Shown here one piece after another: positions 7,642 through 14,145 of a stretch of DNA of 14,145 nt. The notes beneath the pieces are model-generated. The model was not told the DNA's origin, ran no database searches, and saw only the letters and a list, made by a program, of their open reading frames with translations. This stretch comes from CAYSXY01 sp964435165. Lineage in GTDB: Bacteria > Pseudomonadota > Alphaproteobacteria > Rickettsiales > RI-342. Position numbers and translations under genes: made by a program. The stretch covers positions 1 to 14,145 of the forward strand of contig CAYSXY010000053.1 in assembly GCA_964435165.1 (NCBI GenBank), in the 5' to 3' direction. The number at the start of each line of letters is the position of its first letter. Positions within the stretch are counted from its first letter, which is position 1.

Positions 7642-8865
7642 TTAAGCAGCGATTTGCTCGACATCAAGCTCGGCAAGTGTTGCTTTGAGTGCCTGCACCA
7701 GCTGCTCCATCATCTCATCCGTGTGAAGCGGTGTTGGCGTAATCCGCAAGCGCTCTTCCCCACGCGGCACGGTCGGGAAGTTAATGGGCTGAACATAAAT
7801 ATCATAATGCTCCAGCAAAATGTCCGATGCATGCTTGCATTTCTCTGCATCATGAATCATCACCGGCACAATATGTGTTGGCGTATCCATCACCGGCATA
7901 TTCGTCTGCCGCAACATGGATTTGAGCGTACGCACCCGCTCCTGATGCTGCTCACGCTCGATCTTACTCTGCTTCAAGTGGCGGACACTGGTCAGCGCGC
8001 CGCTGGCAATGACGGGTGGCAAGGTGCTGGTGAAAATAAAGCCTGGTGCGTAGCTACGAATCATATCCACAATATCGGAACGTGTGGCGACATACCCGCC
8101 AATCACTCCATAGGCTTTTGCCAGGGTGCCTTGAATAATATCAATGCGTTTCGCCAGGCCGAGCGTGTCCGCAATGCCGGCGCCATGCTCGCCATACATG
8201 CCTACCGCATGCACTTCATCAAGGTAGGTCATGGCATTATATTTATCGGCTAAGTCACAAAATGCCTCGATAGGTGCGATATCCCCATCCATGGAATAGA
8301 CGGATTCGAAAGCAATAATCTTCGGCGCGTCAGTGTCAGCCGCAGCCAGCAATTCTTCCAGATGCGCCACATCATTATGCCGAAAGACATGCCGCTCAGC
8401 GCGGCTGTTGCGCATTCCATGAATCATCGACGCATGATTACAGGCATCAGAAAAAACAATGGCTCCCGGCAGGCGTGACAGCAAGGTATTGAGCGTCGTC
8501 TCATTGGCCATATAACCACAAACGAACACCAGCGCTGATTCTTTCCCGTGTAAATCGGCCAGTTCTTTTTCCAGCATCACGACCGGTTGATGCGTGCCGG
8601 AAATATTGCGGGTTCCGCCTGCACCGGCTCCGAGCATATCAATCGAATGATGCATCGCCTGCAGCACGTCCGGGTGCTGCCCCATGCCAAGATAGTCATT
8701 ACTGCACCAGACCACCACATCACGATCACGCTCAACGTCATAGGCCAGAGGAAACTCGCCTGCTTTCCGTGCTAATTGCTTGAATTCCCTATAGCGTCCT
8801 TCACCCTTAAGCTGATCAATCGCCTGTGTGAAGAAATGGGCATACGCGTCAAAATGATCCTGCAT
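7642..8865 (-). CDS. hemA: 5-aminolevulinate synthase
   Basis: HemA condenses glycine and succinyl-CoA to 5-aminolevulinate, the committed step of the C4 (Shemin) heme pathway used by alphaproteobacteria and mitochondria. The 407 residues are typical in length for this PLP-dependent alpha-oxoamine synthase. Clear family blocks are VWCSNDYLGMGQHP (52-65), GAGGTRNISGTH (81-92), YLDEVHAVGMYG (214-225; D216 and H219 contact PLP) and the Schiff-base lysine K250 in QGTLAKAYG. The C-terminal domain carries LRITPTPLHTD. The start ATG lies six bases after the ctaA stop, with AGGAA about ten bases upstream. ctaA and hemA therefore form an operon, probably controlled by the palindrome at 9994-10010. Its product feeds HemB, encoded at the left end of the window. 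Confidence 0.97.
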   Translation of the reverse strand: MQDHFDAYAHFFTQAIDQLKGEGRYREFKQLARKAGEFPLAYDVERDRDVVVWCSNDYLGMGQHPDVLQAMHHSIDMLGAGAGGTRNISGTHQPVVMLEKELADLHGKESALVFVCGYMANETTLNTLLSRLPGAIVFSDACNHASMIHGMRNSRAERHVFRHNDVAHLEELLAAADTDAPKIIAFESVYSMDGDIAPIEAFCDLADKYNAMTYLDEVHAVGMYGEHGAGIADTLGLAKRIDIIQGTLAKAYGVIGGYVATRSDIVDMIRSYAPGFIFTSTLPPVIASGALTSVRHLKQSKIEREQHQERVRTLKSMLRQTNMPVMDTPTHIVPVMIHDAEKCKHASDILLEHYDIYVQPINFPTVPRGEERLRITPTPLHTDEMMEQLVQALKATLAELDVEQIAA

Positions 8866-8871
8866 AGGGCT

Positions 8872-9975
8872 CTAATTCCTGATTCGTCCTTCGTCGGTAT
8901 AAAGGGTCAACAGGCAAAGCGCAAACAGCAAAAGCGCCATCATCTGATGTAGAGACGCCGCACCAATAGGCACAGCACCAAGCAGCGTCGCGATGCCAAG
9001 CCCGACTTGTGTGACGGTAACCACCAACATGCCATCAAGCGCAAAGGATGACAGCCCATCGTTGACTGACGCTCTTAATCGCCTGGCAATCCACAGCCAA
9101 ATAGCCAGCCCGGCAACCAGCATTGCCACCCAGCGATGTAAAAATTGCACCATGGTGACATTTTCAAACAGGTTCCGCCACCAGGGCTCCAGCATCCATA
9201 CTCCCGCCGGTACCCAGCGACCATCCATCAACGGATAGGTATTATAGGTCAGCCCGGCATCCAGCCCGGCAACAAACCCACCCAGCATAATTTGCACCAC
9301 CAGACAGACCAGCAACACGCCCGTCAATGATCGCATGCGACTCAGCACACCCGGCGATTCACCCACCAGCCAGCGCATAGCCTGCCATTGCAGTAAGGCA
9401 AATAAAAGGAATGCCAGCGACAAATGCGCCGTCAGCTTATAGGCGCTGACATGCGGCACATCATTGAGACCGGACTGCACCATAATCCACCCCATCAACG
9501 CCTGCACCCCACCCAGCAAAAAAATAGCAAATAGCTGAATAGAGTAACGTAACGAGATGATGCGGCGCAGAGCAAACCACAATAACGGCAATCCGAACAC
9601 CAGCCCAACCAGCCGCCCGGCCATACGATGAATATATTCCCACCAGAAAATGCCCTGAAATTCCGCCAGACTCATTCCGGCATTAATGTGACGATATTCC
9701 GGGCTTTGACGATAACGTTCAAATTCTTCGCGCCACTCTTCACTGGTGATGGGAGGGATCACACCGTGAATCGGATGCCAATCCGTCATAGACAGGCCAG
9801 AGCCGGTCAGACGCGTCATGCCACCAATCCACACCATCATCGCCACCATCAAGCAGCACAGCATCAGCCAAATGCCAATCTGCCGCTGATATCCACGCAT
9901 GACCTGTCGTGAGCTTGATGTTGCGGGATGAGTCATCGAATCTGTCATAGAGATTGTATGAAGCGCTGTTTCCAT
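8872..9975 (-). CDS. ctaA: Heme A synthase (Cox15/CtaA)
   Basis: CtaA oxidises the C8 methyl group of heme O to give heme A for aa3-type cytochrome oxidases, and acts in the inner membrane. The 367 residues contain eight hydrophobic segments. The four conserved heme-ligand histidines are visible at H116 (EYIHRMAGR), H184 (KLTAHLSLAF), H280 (QFLHRWVAML) and H343 (ASLHQMMALL). Further family hallmarks are GGMTRLTGSGLSM (51-63) and the large periplasmic loop containing FWWEYIHR. The order of domains fits the alphaproteobacterial/mitochondrial type. The start is uncertain: ATG at 9975 has no ribosome-binding site and lies at the predicted transcription start, while in-frame ATGs follow at residues 10, 14 and 26, the last preceded by CAGG. 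hemA follows after six bases. The pairing supplies early and terminal steps of heme A synthesis from one transcript. Confidence 0.94.
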   Translation of the reverse strand: METALHTISMTDSMTHPATSSSRQVMRGYQRQIGIWLMLCCLMVAMMVWIGGMTRLTGSGLSMTDWHPIHGVIPPITSEEWREEFERYRQSPEYRHINAGMSLAEFQGIFWWEYIHRMAGRLVGLVFGLPLLWFALRRIISLRYSIQLFAIFLLGGVQALMGWIMVQSGLNDVPHVSAYKLTAHLSLAFLLFALLQWQAMRWLVGESPGVLSRMRSLTGVLLVCLVVQIMLGGFVAGLDAGLTYNTYPLMDGRWVPAGVWMLEPWWRNLFENVTMVQFLHRWVAMLVAGLAIWLWIARRLRASVNDGLSSFALDGMLVVTVTQVGLGIATLLGAVPIGAASLHQMMALLLFALCLLTLYTDEGRIRN

Positions 9976-9981
9976 TATGGT

Positions 9982-10010
9982 AATATAGCAGTTTTTAGAA
10001 TTATTCTAAA
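9982..10010 (-). promoter_or_regulatory. Predicted ctaA-hemA promoter overlapping the palindrome
   Basis: On the minus strand TTTAGA (10005-10010) and TATATT (9982-9987) are separated by 17 bases and match the sigma-70 hexamers at four and five of six positions. The -35 and most of the spacer coincide with the 17-bp palindrome, a geometry expected for repression. The transcription start would fall near 9975. This is a prediction from spacing and hexamers only. Confidence 0.4.
9994..10010. promoter_or_regulatory. Fur-family (Irr-like) operator between ctaA and the oxidase-like gene
   Basis: TTTAGAATTATTCTAAA is a perfect palindrome with eight-base arms around one central base. Its 7-1-7 core is the form bound by Fur-family repressors such as PerR and Irr, and the sequence closely resembles the iron-control element bound by Irr in rhizobia. 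It lies 19 bases upstream of the ctaA start and 31 bases upstream of the divergent oxidase-like gene, so it could act on both. A copy differing only at the central base precedes dps. Confidence 0.75.
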
Positions 10011-10041
10011 CTAGATTTTGCCTCTAAACCAGATTTCGCCA

Positions 10042-11418
10042 ATGACTCAACCGACACCAACCCCAGCCTCCTTTATCACTGCCCCCCCCCCAAGCACAAC
10101 CCAGCAACGCCTGACAAATCGCTGGCTGCAATGCGGTGTGCTGGCTTTAGCACTTGGCGGGCTTTTTTCAATTCTACTCGTTGTTTCACGTACCCCCGCC
10201 GTTCAGGAAATCATCCCGTTCAAGGATTTTTTCCACACCGCCCTGGTCGTGCATGTTGATCTCACGGTGCTGGTCTGGTTCCTGGCAATCGCCACCACCT
10301 TATGGCAATGGCATGGAGGACAGCGCATCCCCACCATGGTGAGCAAAGCCGCTCTTGGCTGTTTCATCACAGGTATAGTGCTGATGACAAGTTCAGCCTT
10401 TGTTGGCGATGCCCACCCGCTGATGAACAATTACGTGCCGGTGTTACAACACCCGCTTTTCTTCGTCAGCCTTGGTTTTATCCTCAGCGCTATCATACTT
10501 CAGGCTGGGAGTTACCTGCTCTTTTGCACAAATCACACTAGCTGGCACGATCCGGTTTCCTTCACCCTGTGGAGCGCCGCCCTGATCACTCTGGCCTCAA
10601 TGCTTGCCTCCCTGTTAACTGAGCCATTAATTCCCTCCTACCTCACTGGCGAGGCCTATTATGAAACCATATTCTGGTCCGGCGGCCATATACTGCAATT
10701 CACCCATACGCAATTGCTGCTCCTGCTCTGGGTGAGCCTGCCACTCGTCATCGGCATGCCGCAATCGGGGACGATACGCAACTGGCTTCGTCCGCTGGCA
10801 TGGTTCGGCCTGCTGGCAGCACTTTGCGGCCTATTGCCTTTCCTCTGGCTCACAAGCGCTGATGACCAATCATACATCAATTTCTATACCAACCAGATGA
10901 TTATCGGTGGCGCCATCTATCTGGTTCCCGCCGCATGGTTTCTGTGGCGCAGTGCAATCTCATACTCCTCCAAGCCAGAAACACTCCCCGTCTACCGGGC
11001 ATTAATGGCCAGCCTGGTGCTGTTTGGGGCTGGCGGCATCATCGCCCTGTTTATCCGTGAGGTCGATGTGACGATACCCGCACATTATCACGGCAGCATA
11101 GTCGGCATCAGCCTGTGTTTTATGGCCCTGGCCTATGTATTGATGCCCAGGCTGGGCTTCAGCCCTGTTGTAGGACGGCTGGCAAACTGGCAGGCCTATA
11201 CCTATGGCAGCGGACAGTTATTGCACATTACCGGGCTGCTCATCTCCGGTGGGTATGATGTTGCACGTAAAAGCACCGACCCGGTAGAACAGTTAGGCGC
11301 ACAGATCGGCATGGGACTAATGGGCCTGGGCGGACTGATTGCCATTATCGGCGGGCTGATGTTTGTGATTGTCATGTGGCGAAGCTGGCGCACCCCACTG
11401 GCGGCCAAAAACCATTAA
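10042..11418 (+). CDS. Heme-copper oxidase subunit I-like integral membrane protein, orphan
   Basis: This very hydrophobic protein of 458 residues has about twelve membrane segments and resembles subunit I of heme-copper oxidases, nearest to proteins often labelled cbb3-type subunit I-like. Visible candidate ligands (numbered from ATG 10042) are H71 in helix II (VVHVDLTVLVWF, low-spin heme), H216 in helix VI (WSGGHILQFTH, copper site) and H348/H350 in helix X (PAHYHGSIVG, the two heme ligands). The pair of histidines usual in helix VII is not seen; the region reads FYTNQMIIGG (281-290). No subunit II or III or cytochrome c gene is adjacent, so catalytic oxygen reduction is uncertain. An upstream TTG at 10018 would add eight residues but lies close to the operator; ATG 10042 is preferred, though neither has a good ribosome-binding site. 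A ten-C run lies in the soluble N-terminal tail. Its stop codon overlaps that of the convergent cobA. Subfamily and function are unknown. Confidence 0.72.
   Translation: MTQPTPTPASFITAPPPSTTQQRLTNRWLQCGVLALALGGLFSILLVVSRTPAVQEIIPFKDFFHTALVVHVDLTVLVWFLAIATTLWQWHGGQRIPTMVSKAALGCFITGIVLMTSSAFVGDAHPLMNNYVPVLQHPLFFVSLGFILSAIILQAGSYLLFCTNHTSWHDPVSFTLWSAALITLASMLASLLTEPLIPSYLTGEAYYETIFWSGGHILQFTHTQLLLLLWVSLPLVIGMPQSGTIRNWLRPLAWFGLLAALCGLLPFLWLTSADDQSYINFYTNQMIIGGAIYLVPAAWFLWRSAISYSSKPETLPVYRALMASLVLFGAGGIIALFIREVDVTIPAHYHGSIVGISLCFMALAYVLMPRLGFSPVVGRLANWQAYTYGSGQLLHITGLLISGGYDVARKSTDPVEQLGAQIGMGLMGLGGLIAIIGGLMFVIVMWRSWRTPLAAKNH
10082..10091 (+). repeat. Run of ten C residues inside the oxidase-like gene
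   Basis: Ten consecutive C bases encode part of APPP in the N-terminal tail, about 14 codons after the ATG. Gain or loss of one C would shift the frame before the first membrane helix. Such long homopolymers are rare in coding DNA and prone to slippage, and also to sequencing error. The frame as given is intact. Confidence 0.85.
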
Positions 11419-12170
11419 ATCACAAAACTCCAGCGCAGTATGTCGGCGTAATTCACCACCTTACCAATGATCAAGGTTGCAGGCGGTTGAATATTATATT
11501 CTTCCACATCTTGTGCCAACGCCTGCAGCGTGCTCACCACCGTCCGCTGGGTCGGCAAGGTGCCGTCCTGCACTGCTGCCGCCGGTGTCTCCGCAGACAA
11601 GCCATGTGCGATTAATTGCCGGGAAATCTCGGCTACGTGCGTCAACCCCATATACATTACGAGCGTCGTTGCCGGGTCGGCCAGGCTGGCCCAGTTAAGT
11701 GCCAATGGCTCGCCTTGGCGGGCGTGGCCGGTAACAAAACGCACAGACGTCGCCAAACCGCGATGTGTGAGGGGAATACCGGCATACGCCCCGCACCCGC
11801 TGGCTGCTGTGATACCCGGTACAATCTCTACATCCACACCGGCCTGCACCAGCGCTTCAGCCTCTTCACTGCCACGGCCAAAAATGAAAGGGTCGCCTCC
11901 TTTGAGTCGCAGAACAATCTGATCCGGCGAGGCCAGCGACACCAGCAATTGATTCATCTCATACTGTGGCATGGTATGGCGGGATTTTTCCTTGCCGACA
12001 TTGATACGCTCTGCCTTAGTCGGCAGCAGCGCCATGACAGCAGGCGAGACCAGCCGATCATGCACCACTATATCAGCCTGCAAAATGAGCCGGTGGGCTT
12101 TGACTGTCAGCAGTTCCGGGTCTCCCGGCCCTGCCCCGACAATATAGACTTTAGGATTGGCCAGATGCAT
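11415..12170 (-). CDS. cobA: Uroporphyrinogen-III C-methyltransferase (SUMT)
   Basis: SUMT uses S-adenosylmethionine to methylate uroporphyrinogen III at C2 and C7, giving precorrin-2, the branch point to siroheme, cobalamin and heme d1. The 251 residues match a single-domain SUMT. The motifs run in order: VGAGPGDPELLTVKA (11-25), HDRLVS (37-42), VLRLKGGDPFIFGRGSEE (86-103), VPGITAASG (117-125) and GIPLTHRG (131-138). There is no fused CysG dehydrogenase/ferrochelatase part. The start overlaps the end of the VOC gene by 20 bases, so translation is probably coupled, and cobA is the last gene of the dps operon. It converges with the oxidase-like gene, and the two stop codons share bases. A dedicated role in siroheme or heme d1 synthesis (nirE-like) cannot be told from sequence. 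No nitrite-reductase gene is in view. Confidence 0.93.
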   Translation of the reverse strand: MHLANPKVYIVGAGPGDPELLTVKAHRLILQADIVVHDRLVSPAVMALLPTKAERINVGKEKSRHTMPQYEMNQLLVSLASPDQIVLRLKGGDPFIFGRGSEEAEALVQAGVDVEIVPGITAASGCGAYAGIPLTHRGLATSVRFVTGHARQGEPLALNWASLADPATTLVMYMGLTHVAEISRQLIAHGLSAETPAAAVQDGTLPTQRTVVSTLQALAQDVEEYNIQPPATLIIGKVVNYADILRWSFVI

Positions 12171-12546
12171 CGTCCTGAGGACTCACACTCTCACCAAAAA
12201 TCAGGCGATTGCCATCCGGGTCCTGCACTTCAAACTCCATCATATCCCAGGGATAATGCTGCAATTCACTGTGAATATCAGCACCTGAGGCGAGCATTTC
12301 ATCATAGAGCGCACCGATATGATGACAAAAGAGATAGGTAATGGCAGGACGAGGCTCACTATGTTCCGTCAGATGGATTTGATGCGTATCACGTGCCAGA
12401 ATGACATAGCGCACCGGTTCATCATCCGCATCCTGCCAGGCAAATGACACCGAAAACCCTAATTTATCCGTATAATAACTCTGCGCATCTGCGGCATTGG
12501 TCACCACCAACACCGGATCAATCTGGCCGATCGCAGGCACTGTCAT
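12151..12546 (-). CDS. VOC (glyoxalase/bleomycin-resistance) superfamily protein
   Basis: This 131-residue protein fits a single VOC-domain unit made of two beta-alpha-beta-beta-beta modules. The first module has DPVLVVTNAADAQSYYTDKLGF (about 10-31), with H58 in QIHL at the usual metal-ligand place. The second ends with MEFEVQDPDGNRLIFGE (103-119), the typical signature in which E104 or E119 could be a further ligand. Members include glyoxalases, dioxygenases and antibiotic-binding proteins; the substrate cannot be named here. The ATG overlaps the citE-like stop codon (ATGA), and its own 3' end overlaps cobA by 20 bases, so it is embedded in a translationally coupled operon. The polar tail SPQDDASGQS lies in the overlap with cobA. 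Family membership is clear; function is open. Confidence 0.85.
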   Translation of the reverse strand: MTVPAIGQIDPVLVVTNAADAQSYYTDKLGFSVSFAWQDADDEPVRYVILARDTHQIHLTEHSEPRPAITYLFCHHIGALYDEMLASGADIHSELQHYPWDMMEFEVQDPDGNRLIFGESVSPQDDASGQS

Positions 12547-13439
12547 GCGCGCTGTTCCGTCAGGCCACGCAATTGGATGCGATGGTGGAAGGCGAGAAGC
12601 CGCTCGGCCATGTCACCATGTAATGGCTCAAGCATTTGTCCATCTAAGGCAACCACGCCTTGCTTTTCATCTGCTGCATTCTCCAGTGCCGTCAGAATAC
12701 GCTGAGCCTCATTTATCTCGTCCTGCGCCGGCGAAAATATCTCATGGCAGGGCGCCAACTGGGCGGGATGGATCAGACTTTTGCCGGTAAAGCCCATATC
12801 ACGCGCCATACGGCATTCATCTCTCAAGCGCGTATCCTGTTTGAAATCTTTGCAAATACCGTCAAATACAGCACAATGTGATGCCTTCGCCGCCAGCACC
12901 GCCTGCGCCATGTAAGGCTGCAAAGCAGCCCGCTTCACGTCCCGTGGCAAACCTAATGCCAGTGATAAATCTTCCAGCCCCAGCACCAATGCTTCTACCT
13001 GTGGATATGCCGCCAGTTCCGCCACATGTAGTAATGCTTGCGGTGTTTCAATCATCAACCATAACGGCAGATACCGAATGGCATCCCCCAGCATATCCGC
13101 CGCACGATCAACATCGGCAAGACTTACCACTTTGGGAATAAGCACGGCATGCGGCACATGCTTTAAACTTGCCAACATCGCCAGGTCTTCCCTGGCAGCC
13201 TCGCTGGAAATCGAATTAATGCGCACCACAATGCGTTGATGGGCAAATACGGCATCACGCAAAAAATGCGCTAATGCCTGACGCGCATCCGCCTTTGCCG
13301 CGGGTAAAACGGCATCTTCCAAATCAAAAATAAGCGCATCGGCATCCAGGCCAGCCGCTTTAGCAAGCGCACGCTCCTTGCTTGACGGAACATAGAGGAC
13401 CGAACGGCATTGCTCTAGCGGCCAGGGCATGGATAGCAT
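12543..13439 (-). CDS. HpcH/HpaI-type CoA ester lyase (citrate lyase beta subunit-like)
   Basis: The protein is a CitE-like TIM-barrel lyase of about 298 residues. Family enzymes cleave or hydrolyse CoA esters such as malyl-CoA, citramalyl-CoA or citryl-CoA in a magnesium-dependent way. Counting from the upstream ATG at 13451, RSVLYVPSSKERALAKA (16-32) and DADALIFDLEDAV (36-48) form the start of the barrel. R77 (VVRINS), E135 (WLMIETP) and D161 (LGLEDLSLALGL) are the expected substrate and Mg ligands, and GKSLIHPAQL is the conserved C-terminal block. ATG at 13437-13439 is chosen because GGAG (13446-13449) lies six bases upstream. The ATG at 13451 would add four residues. No citrate lyase alpha or gamma gene is present, so a stand-alone malyl- or citramalyl-CoA lyase or thioesterase is likelier than citrate lyase. 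The gene follows dps almost without a gap. Confidence 0.85.
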   Translation of the reverse strand: MLSMPWPLEQCRSVLYVPSSKERALAKAAGLDADALIFDLEDAVLPAAKADARQALAHFLRDAVFAHQRIVVRINSISSEAAREDLAMLASLKHVPHAVLIPKVVSLADVDRAADMLGDAIRYLPLWLMIETPQALLHVAELAAYPQVEALVLGLEDLSLALGLPRDVKRAALQPYMAQAVLAAKASHCAVFDGICKDFKQDTRLRDECRMARDMGFTGKSLIHPAQLAPCHEIFSPAQDEINEAQRILTALENAADEKQGVVALDGQMLEPLHGDMAERLLAFHHRIQLRGLTEQRA

Positions 13440-13455
13440 AGGTGACTCCATTTGA

Positions 13456-13959
13456 TTATTCGCTCAAGCTACGCAGCATCCACGCCGTCTTTTCATGTGT
13501 CGTCAACCGATCAGTCAACAAACCGGCGGTGACTTCATCACCGGCATCGGCAGCCTGAGAGACAGCTTCGCGCAGCGAACGAATCAATATTTCATGCGCA
13601 TCAAGCAAATTCGTTACCATCTCCTGCGCAGTTTCAGGCACCTGCTTGTCTTCATCAATCGATTTCAACTCAGAAAATGCCCAGAGGCTACCAGGCGCAT
13701 AATATCCCAATGACCGAATGCGCTCCGCCAGCTCATCAACAGCGGTGGCTAATTCTGTATATTGCTCTTCAAACAATGCATGCAATGCCTGAAACTGCAT
13801 GCCGGTCACATTCCAATGATAGAAATGCGTTTTAATATAAAGTGTGTAGCTATCAGCAAGAATATGCGTCAGCGCTTCGGCGATACTTTTTCGTGCATTA
13901 TCTTCCAAACCGGTGTTTGGGGTTTTGCTTTCCGGCTTCATCATTGCAACAACAGACAT
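13456..13959 (-). CDS. dps: DNA protection during starvation protein Dps (mini-ferritin)
   Basis: Dps forms a 12-subunit cage that oxidises ferrous iron, using hydrogen peroxide, and stores it, protecting DNA. The 167 residues contain the ferroxidase ligands of the Dps family at H48, H60, E64, D75 and E79, with the correct 12-4-11-4 spacing. They sit in THFYHWNVTG, ALHALFEEQY and AVDELAERIRSLG. The N-terminal tail (1-20) is short and carries two lysines (K8, K12), so DNA binding through the tail is possible but not certain. AGGAG (13968-13972) eight bases before the ATG fixes the start. The gene heads a four-gene operon. A Fur-family palindrome 74 bases upstream of the start codon, next to a predicted promoter, implies iron- or peroxide-responsive control. 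Confidence 0.96.
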   Translation of the reverse strand: MSVVAMMKPESKTPNTGLEDNARKSIAEALTHILADSYTLYIKTHFYHWNVTGMQFQALHALFEEQYTELATAVDELAERIRSLGYYAPGSLWAFSELKSIDEDKQVPETAQEMVTNLLDAHEILIRSLREAVSQAADAGDEVTAGLLTDRLTTHEKTAWMLRSLSE

Positions 13960-13998
13960 GATACCCGCTCCTATTGATTTGTTTTATTCATGTAATAG

Positions 13999-14027
13999 AG
14001 CATACCTGATTGCATTGCACAAATCAA
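13999..14027 (-). promoter_or_regulatory. Predicted dps promoter
   Basis: On the minus strand TTGATT (14022-14027) and TATGCT (13999-14004) are exactly 17 bases apart, each matching four of six sigma-70 positions. The transcription start would be near 13992, giving a leader of about 33 bases that contains the strong ribosome-binding site. The palindrome ends five bases upstream of the -35 element. Confidence 0.45.
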
Positions 14028-14032
14028 TATAT

Positions 14033-14049
14033 TTTAGAATGATTCTAAA
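14033..14049. promoter_or_regulatory. Fur-family (Irr-like) operator upstream of dps
   Basis: TTTAGAATGATTCTAAA is a perfect palindrome with eight-base arms, identical to the site at 9994-10010 except for the centre base. It is centred about 49 bases upstream of the predicted dps transcription start, just beyond the -35. This position could serve either activation or repression through the -35. Recurrence of the same palindrome before a second iron-related operon makes a chance origin very unlikely. Confidence 0.78.
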
Positions 14050-14145
14050 TAACAAAAATATTTCATATTAAATACGAGCAGCTATAACGTTTTCTTTGAA
14101 AGCAATTACTGCATTTTTTGCGGTTCGCATTATCGTCAATGTTAG
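14050..14145. other. Right edge upstream of dps; possible 3' end of a minus-strand gene
   Basis: The minus strand is open from the right edge to a TAA at 14068-14070. The visible end would read LTLTIMRTAKNAVIAFKENV followed by IAARI. It could be the last codons of a gene lying beyond the window, a 20-residue peptide starting at an internal ATG, or chance. Only 25 codons are visible and no family is recognisable. Otherwise the stretch is AT-rich, with no clear terminator. Confidence 0.2.

Noticed and set aside
7654..8253. Open frame of 199 codons on the plus strand, opposite hemA
   Set aside because: Antisense shadow of a very well conserved hemA; no domain and no ribosome-binding site that stands out.
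10042..11418. Nitric oxide reductase NorB or a full cbb3 oxidase CcoN
   Set aside because: The helix VI and VII ligand patterns do not match either, and neither NorC nor CcoO/CcoP genes are adjacent, so only the broad superfamily is claimed.
11415..12170. nirE of a heme d1 (denitrification) cluster
   Set aside because: Sequence alone does not separate NirE from CobA, and no other nir gene is present.
1..14145. Mobile element, prophage, CRISPR or defence system
   Set aside because: No transposase, integrase, direct-repeat array, cas gene or tRNA attachment site was found; gene content is ordinary chromosomal metabolism.

Overview
The window looks like a chromosomal segment of a motile, respiring alphaproteobacterium with balanced base composition. 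Four things point there: a C4-pathway 5-aminolevulinate synthase (HemA), a Cox15-type heme A synthase (CtaA), an ntrX-trkA gene pair, and an NtrX lacking the sigma-54 contact loop. A genus cannot be named from the sequence. There are no rRNA or tRNA genes, insertion sequences, CRISPR arrays or phage genes. Almost all of the DNA is coding.

Layout, left to right. 1-993 (-): hemB, cut by the left edge by only a few codons. 1104-2171 (+): a 3-hydroxyisobutyryl-CoA hydrolase-like protein. 2220-5031 (-): ntrX followed by trkA. 5032-5284: the largest gene-free gap, with a CRP/FNR-like dyad. 5285-6241 (+): motB. 6297-7565 (-): an unrecognised 422-residue protein followed by its own terminator. 7642-9975 (-): ctaA-hemA, a two-gene heme operon. 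10042-11418 (+): a heme-copper oxidase subunit I-like membrane protein standing alone. 11415-13959 (-): a tight dps, citE-like, VOC-protein, cobA operon.

The main theme is iron and tetrapyrroles: hemB, hemA, ctaA, cobA and dps lie within 14 kb. The most striking non-coding signal is a pair of perfect 17-bp palindromes that differ only at the central base: TTTAGAATTATTCTAAA at 9994-10010 and TTTAGAATGATTCTAAA at 14033-14049. They have the 7-1-7 form of Fur-family operators and closely resemble the Irr iron-control element of alphaproteobacteria. The first lies between ctaA-hemA and the oxidase-like gene. The second lies just upstream of the predicted dps promoter. This suggests one iron- or heme-sensing regulator governs heme synthesis, an orphan oxidase-like protein, iron storage and the siroheme branch. 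A CRP/FNR-like box in front of hemB suggests oxygen control of the same pathway.

Other points of interest are a run of ten C residues inside the start of the oxidase-like gene (possible slippage switch or assembly problem), the apparent loss of copper-ligand histidines in that protein, and the unrecognised protein at 6297-7565.
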